Positions 38,399-47,021 of a stretch of DNA of 64,000 nucleotides are shown here, piece after piece. The notes under the pieces were generated by a model, which saw nothing but the letters and a program-made list of their open reading frames with translations, was not told the DNA's origin and made no database searches. Origin of the DNA: an uncultured Candidatus Actinomarina sp. (GTDB lineage: Bacteria; Actinomycetota; Acidimicrobiia; Actinomarinales; Actinomarinaceae). The position numbers and the translations under genes were made by a program. The stretch spans positions 324,732 through 388,731 of the forward strand of contig CACAND010000001.1 of NCBI GenBank assembly GCA_902533795.1. The letters run 5' to 3'. Position 1 is the stretch's first letter. Each line of letters opens with the position of its first letter.

Positions 38399-39400
38399 AT
38401 GAATATTGCAATCGTAGGAGCTACAGGTCTTGTTGGGCGTAAAATAATCAAACTTTGTGAAGAATTTTTTGATATTAGTGTTGAGTTTCAATTATTTGCT
38501 TCAAAAACGTCTGAAGGAAAAATACTTTCAGTAAATGATAAAGATCTTGTAATTAAAGAATTAAATATTAAAAATATTGAACCATGTGATATTGCTTTAT
38601 TTTCTGCCGGAGGGGTTAGATCAAAAGAATATGCAAATGAATTTGTTGACAGAGGTGCTTTTGTGATTGACAACTCTTCAACATTTAGAATGAATGATGA
38701 TATACCACTAGTTGTTTATGGAATAAATGAAAATACGATTAATGAAAAAACAAAAATTATTGCAAACCCAAACTGTACAACAATGGCTTTAGTAATGGCT
38801 TTGAAACCTTTACATGATATTTTTAAACTTGTTGGAATTGTTCCTGTTTCCTATCAAGCAGTTTCAGGTTCAGGAAAAGATGCTGTTGAATCTCTTAATA
38901 ACGAGTTATTAAACCTTCAAAATTCTGGATCTGCACCAGATGAAAAATATTATAAAACTCAAATAGCTAAAAATGTAATACCAGTCGCAGGAAATATGAC
39001 TGAAAATGGATACACAGATGAAGAAATGAAGTTTTCCAATGAATCAAAAAAAATACTAAATATCCCAAATTTAATTGTGGAGCCTTCAAATGCTCGTGTG
39101 GGGGTCGAAACAGGACATGGTATTTTTTGTAGTGCTACATTTGAGGAAGATGTAGATGTAGATAAAGCTATTGAGTCAATTAATTTATTCGAGGGTGTTG
39201 AATATTGGGCAAACGACTATCCAACCCCTGTTGATGCTGAAGGAAACAGAAATATCTTTGTTTCCAGAATGAGATCAGGTTTATCAAGTAACAAAATTCT
39301 CAATTTTTGGGCTGTTGGAGACAATCTTTTAAAAGGAGCTGCTCTAAACGCAGTACAAATAGCTAGCTATATTCAAAAAAATGATATCTATTCCAGATAA
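38399..39400 (+). CDS. asd: aspartate-semialdehyde dehydrogenase
   Basis: IVGATGLVGRKI, DNSSTFRMNDDIPLVV, NPNCTTMALVMALKPLHD, SYQAVSGSGK. Confidence 0.95.
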   Translation: MNIAIVGATGLVGRKIIKLCEEFFDISVEFQLFASKTSEGKILSVNDKDLVIKELNIKNIEPCDIALFSAGGVRSKEYANEFVDRGAFVIDNSSTFRMNDDIPLVVYGINENTINEKTKIIANPNCTTMALVMALKPLHDIFKLVGIVPVSYQAVSGSGKDAVESLNNELLNLQNSGSAPDEKYYKTQIAKNVIPVAGNMTENGYTDEEMKFSNESKKILNIPNLIVEPSNARVGVETGHGIFCSATFEEDVDVDKAIESINLFEGVEYWANDYPTPVDAEGNRNIFVSRMRSGLSSNKILNFWAVGDNLLKGAALNAVQIASYIQKNDIYSR

Positions 39401-40052
39401 GGTACCAAGAAAAAAAAGAATTGTTTTGGGACCGCTAAGCAGGAAGTTGCTTCAACTTTCAAAATGGGATATTACTGGAGAGTTTCCCAATTATAAAAAA
39501 ATAATCTTAATTGGAGCTCCACACACTGCAAACAGAGATGCATGGTATGCATTACTTGCTATTTTGGCCTTAGATTTGAAAATTAATTTTTTCGGAGCGA
39601 AATGGATCTTCACCAGGCTTCCAAGCTTATACACTTTTTCTAAAGACGTTGATAGATTAGGAATACCATGGCCACTTGGTTGGTTACAAAAAATAATTCT
39701 CCTAAAACTTGGTGGAATCCCTGTTTATAGAAACAAATCAAAAGGATTGATCAAAGGGGCCATAGAGGAATTTTCAAAAATAGATGAATACGTACTTTGT
39801 ATAGCCCCTGAAGCGGGAACAGAACAGGTCAAAAAATTTAGGAGTGGTTTTTACTACCTTGCTAAAGAATTAAATATTCCATACTTACCAGTAGAACTAG
39901 ATTTTAAAAATAGACGTTTCCATGTACAAAAAGAGCAATTTGTAACAATGTCTTTCGAAGAAGAATCTGAAAAAATTATTTCACTCTTTGAGGGAGTAAA
40001 TGGAGCGTTAAGAGAATTTACAATGCTAGAAGAAACGGAACAAAGAGACTGA
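39381..40052 (+). CDS. 1-acyl-sn-glycerol-3-phosphate acyltransferase-like protein
   Basis: LIGAPHTANRDAWYALLAIL (variant HX4D), APEAGTEQVKKFRSGFYYLA. Confidence 0.75.
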   Translation: MISIPDKVPRKKRIVLGPLSRKLLQLSKWDITGEFPNYKKIILIGAPHTANRDAWYALLAILALDLKINFFGAKWIFTRLPSLYTFSKDVDRLGIPWPLGWLQKIILLKLGGIPVYRNKSKGLIKGAIEEFSKIDEYVLCIAPEAGTEQVKKFRSGFYYLAKELNIPYLPVELDFKNRRFHVQKEQFVTMSFEEESEKIISLFEGVNGALREFTMLEETEQRD

Positions 40053-40701
40053 GCATGTAATTTCCTACAGGAATTTTTTTTAACCCTAAAAGATTTATTC
40101 CAACACCTATTAGTAAAACTCCTCCTATCCCTGCGATTGAATCCGAAATCTGTTGTTCAATATTTGTGTTAATCAATAAAGCTAATAAAGTAAATGCTCC
40201 TTGATAAATCAAAATGGAGATTCCCGAATATACCGCCCCTTTGCCACCACTAGATGTGATAAATATTACAAGAAAACAATCAAGTGCTGTTTTTATTAAC
40301 AAAAGCTCTAGGTTGGATTCTACAACATCAAAAAAAGGTCCAATAATTGCTAGAGGGCCAGTTATTACAATCAAAGTTGTTGTAAGGTAGCTCTCAATAA
40401 ATTTTGTTTTGTCGCCCTCACCTTTTTCAAATCTTAAATAAATTTTATCTCCAAATGTTTTAATTCTGTTTTCAATTTTCAAGTAGCTACCAACAATTGC
40501 TCCAACTAGTACCGCAAACAATGTGAATATAAAATCTGGGCTCTTCAATGTTTCTCTAAATCCTAAGGCTAAAACTAGGAGACCAAGAGGAAGAAGGTTT
40601 TCTTCAAAGTTTTTTAACTCTTTTTTAAAAATTATTCGTGCGAGAATACCCGATATTATTACACCAAAGCCATTAATTAATGTACCTATTCCAGGAATCA
40701 T
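40018..40701 (-). CDS. DUF554 family membrane protein
   Basis: MIPGIGTLINGFGVIISGILA; multiple TMs; IAGIGGVLLIGVGINLLGLKKIPVGNYM. Confidence 0.8.
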   Translation of the reverse strand: MIPGIGTLINGFGVIISGILARIIFKKELKNFEENLLPLGLLVLALGFRETLKSPDFIFTLFAVLVGAIVGSYLKIENRIKTFGDKIYLRFEKGEGDKTKFIESYLTTTLIVITGPLAIIGPFFDVVESNLELLLIKTALDCFLVIFITSSGGKGAVYSGISILIYQGAFTLLALLINTNIEQQISDSIAGIGGVLLIGVGINLLGLKKIPVGNYMLSLFVPFLLAL

Positions 40702-41264
40702 TCTTTATTGAAATCATTATGGCTCTTACTTGGTGTGGGCCCTTCTTGACCTTGATACTTGCTACCATAACTTTCATCTCCATACATTGATACTGAAGGG
40801 GAATTTAAATAGTAAAAAGAAATCTGTCCAATTTTCATTTCCGGATAGATTTTTATTGGTAAATTTGCAACATTTGAAAGTTCTAAAGTCAAATAACCTG
40901 AAAATCCTGGATCAACGAAACCTGCTGTAGAGTGAATTAATAAACCTATACGCCCTAGAGATGATTTTCCTTCAAGCCTTGCAACAATTTTGTTTGATAG
41001 CGTAACTTTTTCATATGTAGTTCCCAAAACAAATTCACCTGGATGAAGAACGAAAGGCTCATCTATTGTCGCCTCAACCAGAGTAGTCAAATCTTCTTGT
41101 GGTGACTTTGGATCAATATGACTGTATTTGTGATTCTCAAAAACTCTAAACTCTTCACCAACCCTTAAGTCAATACTTGAAGGCTGTATATAGCTTGTAT
41201 CTAATGGACTAATCTCAATTAATTTATCTTCCAAAGCTTTATTTATATCATTATCTGAAAGCAT
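40698..41264 (-). CDS. dcd: dCTP deaminase
   Basis: MLSDNDINKAL, SSIDLRVGEEFRVF, ARLEGKSSLGRIGLLIHSTAGFVDPGFSGYLTLELSN. Confidence 0.94.
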   Translation of the reverse strand: MLSDNDINKALEDKLIEISPLDTSYIQPSSIDLRVGEEFRVFENHKYSHIDPKSPQEDLTTLVEATIDEPFVLHPGEFVLGTTYEKVTLSNKIVARLEGKSSLGRIGLLIHSTAGFVDPGFSGYLTLELSNVANLPIKIYPEMKIGQISFYYLNSPSVSMYGDESYGSKYQGQEGPTPSKSHNDFNKE

Positions 41265-41309
41265 GATTCCTCTTGTTTAAAGAATATACTAATCTAAAAA
41301 TTTTTGTTT

Positions 41310-41546
41310 TCAGTTATTTATCAATGAGACAATTGTCCAAAATGTAATAATAAAACCTACAATTCCCAAAAAAATTGTTCTTGATTTGTAAAAGTTTTCT
41401 TTATTTTTATTTTTGTTGATGTAAGCAAGAAGACTCCCAACAAACATAGCTGAACCTAGTCCTAACAATAAAAGTCTTATGGTTAAATCGAGAGCAAATG
41501 GGTCATTCATGACATTATTGTTATCATAATAAAATAATGGATACAA
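41310..41546 (-). CDS. small membrane protein
   Basis: 78-aa, two TM segments. Confidence 0.55.
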   Translation of the reverse strand: MYPLFYYDNNNVMNDPFALDLTIRLLLLGLGSAMFVGSLLAYINKNKNKENFYKSRTIFLGIVGFIITFWTIVSLINN

Positions 41547-42382
41547 GAAAAATAATTAATATTTTTAATGAGTTTGATATTTCATCAACTAAAGATGAAA
41601 GCAAATATAAGATTTCAAAATTAGAAAGTATTACTAATCTAAATCATAAAGTGGAGGTCGATGATAAAAAATATATAATCAGAATACCTGGAGATAATCC
41701 TGATTTAATTAACAGATCGTCCGAGAGAGTTAACCAAGAGTTAGTTAAAAATATTGGAATAACTTTACCAATAATTCTTTTCGAAAAAGATACCGGAATA
41801 AAAATCTCTGAATTTTATGAGGATTTGTACACCTTTACATCATCAGATTTAAAAAATAAAAAATTTAGAGATGATGCTTTAGATCTTCTAAACCGTCTCC
41901 ACAATTCAGATTTAAAATTTCAAGAAAACTTTTCACCATTAAATGTTTTTAAAACATTAGCTAAAAACAATGAAAAAATTGAAAATGAATCAAAAGCAAT
42001 AGGTGAAGAAATAATAAAAAGACTTATTGAAATTGGGCTTGAAAGCAAGCCTTGTCATCAAGATTTGTATCATGCAAATTTCGTTTACTTGAAAGAAAAA
42101 CCTTATTTAATTGATTGGGAATATTCCTCACAAGGTGATCCAATTTTTGATTATGCAGATTTAATTTGGCAGAATGAATTAGAAGAAGACCAAGATTCAA
42201 TCAATGATATTTATAAAATAATCGATATAAAAGACGAAAAAATAAAAGTTAAATTTGAATTATTTCAAGTTCTTTCAATGATAACTTGGGGATTTTGGGC
42301 AAAAAGAAAGTCTCCACAAGGGAATAAAGGTGAAGAAGTTCTTCTTTTAGCTATAAAAAGATATGAAAATAATTTTTCATAA
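41537..42382 (+). CDS. choline/ethanolamine kinase-like phosphotransferase
   Basis: CHQDLYHANFVYLKEKPYLIDWEYSSQGDPIFDYADLIW. Confidence 0.82.
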   Translation: MDTRKIINIFNEFDISSTKDESKYKISKLESITNLNHKVEVDDKKYIIRIPGDNPDLINRSSERVNQELVKNIGITLPIILFEKDTGIKISEFYEDLYTFTSSDLKNKKFRDDALDLLNRLHNSDLKFQENFSPLNVFKTLAKNNEKIENESKAIGEEIIKRLIEIGLESKPCHQDLYHANFVYLKEKPYLIDWEYSSQGDPIFDYADLIWQNELEEDQDSINDIYKIIDIKDEKIKVKFELFQVLSMITWGFWAKRKSPQGNKGEEVLLLAIKRYENNFS

Positions 42383-42451
42383 AAGCTATTCATTTATTAA
42401 CCTACATAGGTTAGAATTTCGCAGTTAGGAAAAAAGGAAAAATTTTTATTT

Positions 42452-42547
42452 ATGGGATCTTTGATTAAGAAAAGACGTAAAAAAATGTCTAAACATAAGT
42501 ATAGAAAACGTCGTAAATCAAATAGACATAAAAAAAAGGCTTCTTAA
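42452..42547 (+). CDS. 30S ribosomal protein bS22 / AURKAIP1-COX24 domain protein
   Basis: MGSLIKKRRKKMSKHKYRKRRKSNRHKKKAS*; matches the actinobacterial MGSVIKKRRKRMSKKKHRK pattern; preceded by AAAAGGAAAAA. Too short for the ORF track. Confidence 0.85.
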   Translation: MGSLIKKRRKKMSKHKYRKRRKSNRHKKKAS

Positions 42548-43396
42548 AATTCTCCACCTTCATTATTAAGAAAATCTTCTATTTGCTCAACAAGATTATC
42601 TTCTGAGAAGCTGTCTTCAATATTTACTTCAGCCTCTTCTAACTTTGAAACATATTCTGCAAGATCTTGAGAATTTTCCATTGCTTTACTAATTTTTGTT
42701 TCAAACTGTTGACCTTCGGATTGTATTCCTGAGTCATCAATATCAATTTTTTAAGATTTCTGATGTTTTATTTAATAACGCACCTATTCCTTTTGGATAA
42801 GCACCAGAACTAAGATAATGAGGGACAGCAGCCCAAAGTCCAGAAGTTTCTATACCATTTTTTCTCAAGTCATGGCCAACTACACTTGTAATGCCTGTTG
42901 GCCCAGAATAGTTTGTTGGAAGCACATTAAATCTAGAATGAAACGTCGGATCATCACTTACGCCAAAAATTGGCACTGGCAGTGTATGAGCTACTTGGCC
43001 AAAGAATGCACCTAAAGTAACAGCTCTTTTCACTCCAAGATCCATTAAAGTATTTGAAATATTTTCTGAATATTTTTTCCATTTCATTGATGGTTCTTCA
43101 CCAAAAACCATTATTATTTCTCTTTTTAATTTGTAATCTTCAATAGAGTAAAACGATGTTTGTGGCCAATGGAAGTTACGCTCACCTATAGCTTTAACCT
43201 CAACTACAGGTCTTCTCATTTGATAATTGTAAAAACCTTCAGAGTTTAATTCTGCAAATGGTTCGACATCATAATTTCCACATATATTCTCAATACAACC
43301 ACTGGCAGTGTTTCCTGCATCACTCCATCCCTCGAAAGCCAAGATAGCTACAGGATCAGATAAGAGTGGTTTTCTATACCAAACAACATCTTCCAT
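42544..43396 (-). CDS. PAC2-family protein, apparent +1 frameshift at 42747-42752
   Basis: 42743-43396 carries the PAC2 domain (AILAFEGWSDAGNTASGCIENI). Frame 42544-42750 carries an acidic tail (SEGQQFETKISKAMENSQDLAEYVSKLEE...DNLVEQIEDFLNN) resembling actinobacterial PAC2 C-termini. Confidence 0.75.
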
Positions 43397-43436
43397 ATTG
43401 AAAGATTAATATTTAAAATAATTTATCTTAAAATTT

Positions 43437-45515
43437 TTAAAGTTTTCTTGATGAATTTATTACAACGGACAAACTTGACATGGCCATAGCTAATGCTGCC
43501 ATACTTGGGACAATATTCCCTGTAACTGCAATAGGGATCATAATTATGTTGTAAATAAAAGCTAAAAACAAATTCTCACTAATTCTTCTATTTGCATTTT
43601 TTGAAATTTTGAATATTGAGTTTAACTTTTCAAAGCCTCCTCTAAAAATAATTATATCACTAACACTTTGTGCAATTTGTGTACTCTGAGCAAATGTCAA
43701 ACTTACATTAGCTTGTTCCAGCGCAGGAGAGTCATTAATTCCATCACCTATAAAGCCAACAGTTTTATCTTTCTGTTTGTTCTTTATATATTCTAATTTT
43801 TCTTCTGGTGACTGATTTCCAAGGGCAACATCTATTTGTAAGTCCTCTCCAATTTTTTTAACTTTCTCGGGCTTATCTCCAGATAAAATTTCAATTTCAT
43901 ACTCATTTGAAAGATTTTCAATAACATCTTTATTTAAAGTTTTATCTTCAACCAAAGTAATTAGATACTCCTTAGCATCAATCTTTAAAATCAAATCACT
44001 ATCTAAATCTTTATTTGATTTTTCAACTTCCACATTCTTATTGTCTACAATTCCTGTAACACCTTTACCGGGAATTTCATTAAATTCATCAACAGGTGAG
44101 AGTTTTAAGTTTTTTATTTCTGACTCCAAAAGGATACTTTTAGCAATAGGGTGGTTTGATTTCTGTTCAACAGAAGCCAGTATCCTTATAATTTCATCAT
44201 CGACAACGAGGTCATTCTCATTTGTAATTTTTTCGATTTTAAAAATCCCGGAGGTTAAAGTTCCAGTTTTATCAAATATTAGTGTATCCAGCTTGGTAAA
44301 TTTTTGAAGATAGTCAAAATTTTTAAAAATAAATCCATTTTTATTTGAAATAGATGCAGTACGAAATAAAACAATTGGAGTTGCAAGACCAAGAGCACAG
44401 GGACATGCAATAACTAAGATTGCAATTGTTGAGCTAATTGTCACTGAAAAATCATTTCCAAGAATAAAGAATTTTATTAAAAAATTTATAAAGCTTAAAA
44501 GCAAAATTGAAGGAACAAAAATATTTGTTATCTTATTAACAATTTCTTGAACGTCAGGCTTCGTAGTTTGTGCTTTTAAAATTAATTTTTCAATGTAATT
44601 TATTGTTGTTTCACCATCTTCTTTTGTTACTTTAACTTCAATATCGTTTCCAAGATTGATAGAACCTGATATGACTGTATCTCCTTCTTTTTTTAAAATT
44701 GGTTCAGATTCTCCGGAAATAATACTTTCATCAACTTCAGATTGACCATAATCAATCTCACCGTCTAAGGGAATAATTTCTCCCTTTTTCACAATGATTA
44801 CCTGATCTATGGTTATTTCATTGATAGGCCTACGGACGATTTTTTTATCGTCATAAACATTCACATCTTTTGGAATACTTTCAATAATTGAATCAGATAT
44901 AGAGATTGAAGACTTTATAGAAATATCTTCTATTGTTTTTCCTATAAGTATAAAGCTTATAATGAAACCACCAGTCTCGAGATACATCAGTTCTCCATTA
45001 TTAGGCATTACACCAATAACGAAAGATGACAAGCTCCCAATCGAGATTAGCGTATCCATATTAAAATTAAGTTTTCTAATACTCTTTAATGCTGATAAGT
45101 GGAATGTTCTACCAAAAATAAATATTACTATTGAACTAATTCCTAATGCTACGAAATCTTGATTAGCTTCAATAAGTGGGTTGAGGGCAAGAGTTGACAG
45201 AAGTGAAATGATTGGAATAAAAAATCTTTTAAAATTTTTAATATCTTCAACTTGTATCTCTTCTTGAGCTGAGTATCCAACTGATCTAATTTTTTCAATA
45301 TAATTATCAGAATTTACATCTTCAATATTCAATTCGATTACAGCTTTTTTTAAGGGAAAGTTAACAACTACATCCTCAACAGATTCTTCTTTATTTAAAA
45401 CTCTTTCAATCCTTGCTGCACAAGCCGCACAGGTCATTCCTTCAACGGATAGAATAAGTGTTTTTGAATCAGCTGACAACTGTGTAGCCTTGTTCATCAA
45501 GGAGTGACTTAACAA
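43437..45515 (-). CDS. copA: copper-translocating P1B-type ATPase (start probably ATG at 45497)
   Basis: HMA motif GMTCAACAARIE, CPCALGLATP, DKTGTLTSG, GDGINDSPAL. Confidence 0.92.
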   Translation of the reverse strand: MLSHSLMNKATQLSADSKTLILSVEGMTCAACAARIERVLNKEESVEDVVVNFPLKKAVIELNIEDVNSDNYIEKIRSVGYSAQEEIQVEDIKNFKRFFIPIISLLSTLALNPLIEANQDFVALGISSIVIFIFGRTFHLSALKSIRKLNFNMDTLISIGSLSSFVIGVMPNNGELMYLETGGFIISFILIGKTIEDISIKSSISISDSIIESIPKDVNVYDDKKIVRRPINEITIDQVIIVKKGEIIPLDGEIDYGQSEVDESIISGESEPILKKEGDTVISGSINLGNDIEVKVTKEDGETTINYIEKLILKAQTTKPDVQEIVNKITNIFVPSILLLSFINFLIKFFILGNDFSVTISSTIAILVIACPCALGLATPIVLFRTASISNKNGFIFKNFDYLQKFTKLDTLIFDKTGTLTSGIFKIEKITNENDLVVDDEIIRILASVEQKSNHPIAKSILLESEIKNLKLSPVDEFNEIPGKGVTGIVDNKNVEVEKSNKDLDSDLILKIDAKEYLITLVEDKTLNKDVIENLSNEYEIEILSGDKPEKVKKIGEDLQIDVALGNQSPEEKLEYIKNKQKDKTVGFIGDGINDSPALEQANVSLTFAQSTQIAQSVSDIIIFRGGFEKLNSIFKISKNANRRISENLFLAFIYNIIMIPIAVTGNIVPSMAALAMAMSSLSVVINSSRKL

Positions 45516-45672
45516 GATCTAAATCAATTTCTTCTGAAGATTCTAATTTAACGTCTTTAGTTTCTATATTTACTTCAACTAATTCAATATCATCGACAGT
45601 TGATAGGGTTTCGATAATTGTACTTTTGCAATGATCACAACTTATTTCAGGAACAGTAAATTTTGTAGTCAT
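45469..45672 (-). CDS. copZ: heavy-metal-associated (copper chaperone) protein
   Basis: TVPEISCDHCKSTI HMA motif, overlapping copA start. Confidence 0.88.
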   Translation of the reverse strand: MTTKFTVPEISCDHCKSTIIETLSTVDDIELVEVNIETKDVKLESSEEIDLDLVKSLLDEQGYTVVS

Positions 45673-45721
45673 AAGTCGATAATAATTGAAAAAGGGTTAT
45701 ATTGTTAAATTGATTTTTTAA

Positions 45722-45928
45722 TTAAGCAGTTTCTTGAAGAATTCTTCCTCTAACTCTTGGATATTTAACAGGAGCGTGATTAAAACAATGCTCTCTTTTG
45801 TTATATATACTCAATTGAGTTTTACAAGACTCTTCTTTACAAGTTCTACCCTGGTCAAAACTTTTTGAAGGTCTTATACCACCTTTAATTTGACTTGCTT
45901 TTAATCCGTCAGTCATAAATTTCCCCAC
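45722..45928 (-). CDS. small Cys/His-motif protein (putative zinc-binding)
   Basis: CKEESCKTQLSIYNKREHCFNH (Cx4C...CxxH). Confidence 0.65.
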   Translation of the reverse strand: MGKFMTDGLKASQIKGGIRPSKSFDQGRTCKEESCKTQLSIYNKREHCFNHAPVKYPRVRGRILQETA

Positions 45929-45931
45929 TTT

Positions 45932-45949
45932 GTGAATATATTCACAAGG
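45932..45949. promoter_or_regulatory. CRP/FNR-type operator palindrome TTGTGAATATATTCACAA
   Basis: Perfect 18-bp palindrome containing TGTGA-N6-TCACA between divergent genes. Confidence 0.65.
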
Positions 45950-45960
45950 TTAACAAAATA

Positions 45961-45975
45961 TTGCATAGCATGCAA
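45961..45975. promoter_or_regulatory. second palindrome TTGCAT-AGC-ATGCAA
   Basis: Perfect 6-bp arms with 3-nt spacer in the same divergent intergenic region. Confidence 0.4.
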
Positions 45976-46021
45976 GTTTTTACAAACCTTTTTATACAGA
46001 TACATATAGTAACATTTGATT

Positions 46022-46258
46022 ATGAAAATCAAACTAGAATTTTGTATAGTTTGAAACTATACACCCCGTGCAGTTAGTACGGTTGAAGACATACTTGAAA
46101 AATATGGTAAAGATGTAACATCAATTGATTTGATACCTGGAACTGGTGGAGTATTTGAACTTTATGTTGATGAAGTATTAATCTATTCTAAGCTTGAAAC
46201 TGGTCGACATACTAACGAAGGTGAAATTTTACAGTTGATGGAAAAAGCGATTAGTTGA
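46022..46258 (+). CDS. SelT/SelW/SelH (Rdx) family selenoprotein, in-frame TGA = Sec at codon 11
   Basis: MKIKLEFCIVUNYTPRAVSTVEDILEKYGKDVTSIDLIPGTGGVFELYVDEVLIYSKLETGRHTNEGEILQLMEKAIS*; CxxU redox motif and PGTGGVFE core; hairpin CCGTGC-AGTTA-GTACGG 17 nt after the TGA. Confidence 0.85.
46066..46082 (+). promoter_or_regulatory. candidate bacterial SECIS hairpin
   Basis: CCGTGC-AGTTA-GTACGG, 6-bp stem (one G.U); loop has G in its first two positions and lies 17 nt 3' of UGA. Confidence 0.6.
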
Positions 46259-46986
46259 CATATCCATTCGATCTATCTTTACTTGAATTAATTTTTATTT
46301 CATTCCTGTTGTTTGCAAGTGCAGCCATACAAGGCATTTTAGGATTTGGTTTTGCAGTTATTTCCTCACCGATATTAGTTCAAATCGAACCATTGCTTGT
46401 TCCACAAATACTTAGCCTTTTGGCATTACCAATGACTTTTAGAATCTACCAAAGAGAAAAAAGCAAGGTAGATTGGAAACCATTCAAATTTTTATTTTTA
46501 GGAAGAATTATTGGAGGACCATTAGGCTTACTGCTTTTGATAAATTTAAGTGAACAACTACTCTCCATAAGTGTCGGAGCAATTGTTCTATTTGGCGGGC
46601 TTGCAACACACTATGGTTGGATTGTAAAAAGAGATAATAAAACATCTTGGATTGCAGGGACATTGTCGGGAGTATTCGCAATGATTGCTGGTGTAGGAGG
46701 TCCCCCAATCGCAATTCTATACAGAGGTACCTCTGGTAATGAATTTAGACCCTCACTCAATGCTGTATTTACATTTGGAATAACAATAACTCTTGGTCTT
46801 CTGCTAATCAGTGGAGAAATATTTAGTGATCATCTTACTCTTATATTATATCTCGCTGTTCCGGTGGCAATTGGGTTAAGACTTTCTTCATTTTTTTCAA
46901 ATATATCTGAGATGGCTATTTCAAGAGGGGTTACCTACTTTTCAATCATGTCAGGTTTATTTGTAATACTTAGAAATATAATTTAG
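46255..46986 (+). CDS. TSUP (TauE/SafE) family permease
   Basis: ASAAIQGILGFGFAVISSPIL, VFAMIAGVGGPPIAILY; TTG start overlaps the selenoprotein stop (TTGA). Confidence 0.85.
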   Translation: MTYPFDLSLLELIFISFLLFASAAIQGILGFGFAVISSPILVQIEPLLVPQILSLLALPMTFRIYQREKSKVDWKPFKFLFLGRIIGGPLGLLLLINLSEQLLSISVGAIVLFGGLATHYGWIVKRDNKTSWIAGTLSGVFAMIAGVGGPPIAILYRGTSGNEFRPSLNAVFTFGITITLGLLLISGEIFSDHLTLILYLAVPVAIGLRLSSFFSNISEMAISRGVTYFSIMSGLFVILRNII

Positions 46987-47021
46987 TTTTGGAATTCGAA
47001 ATCATAGTTAACATTGAATAG

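Noticed and set aside
42544-42750. Short acidic ORF ending GGEF considered as a Pup (prokaryotic ubiquitin-like) protein
   Set aside because: Pup ends exactly in GG(E/Q); this has a trailing Phe and no good start. It fits better as the frame-shifted C-terminus of the PAC2 protein.
45469-45515. copZ/copA as another frameshifted single gene
   Set aside because: copA has its own Met within the overlap (MNKATQLSADSK) and no A-run at the junction; separate overlapping genes are more likely.
46022-46258. Reading the TGA at 46052 as a real stop or reassigned Trp codon
   Set aside because: A stop would leave a 10-aa peptide followed by an intact Rdx protein; Trp is not expected at the CxxU/CxxC position and TGA ends many other genes here.
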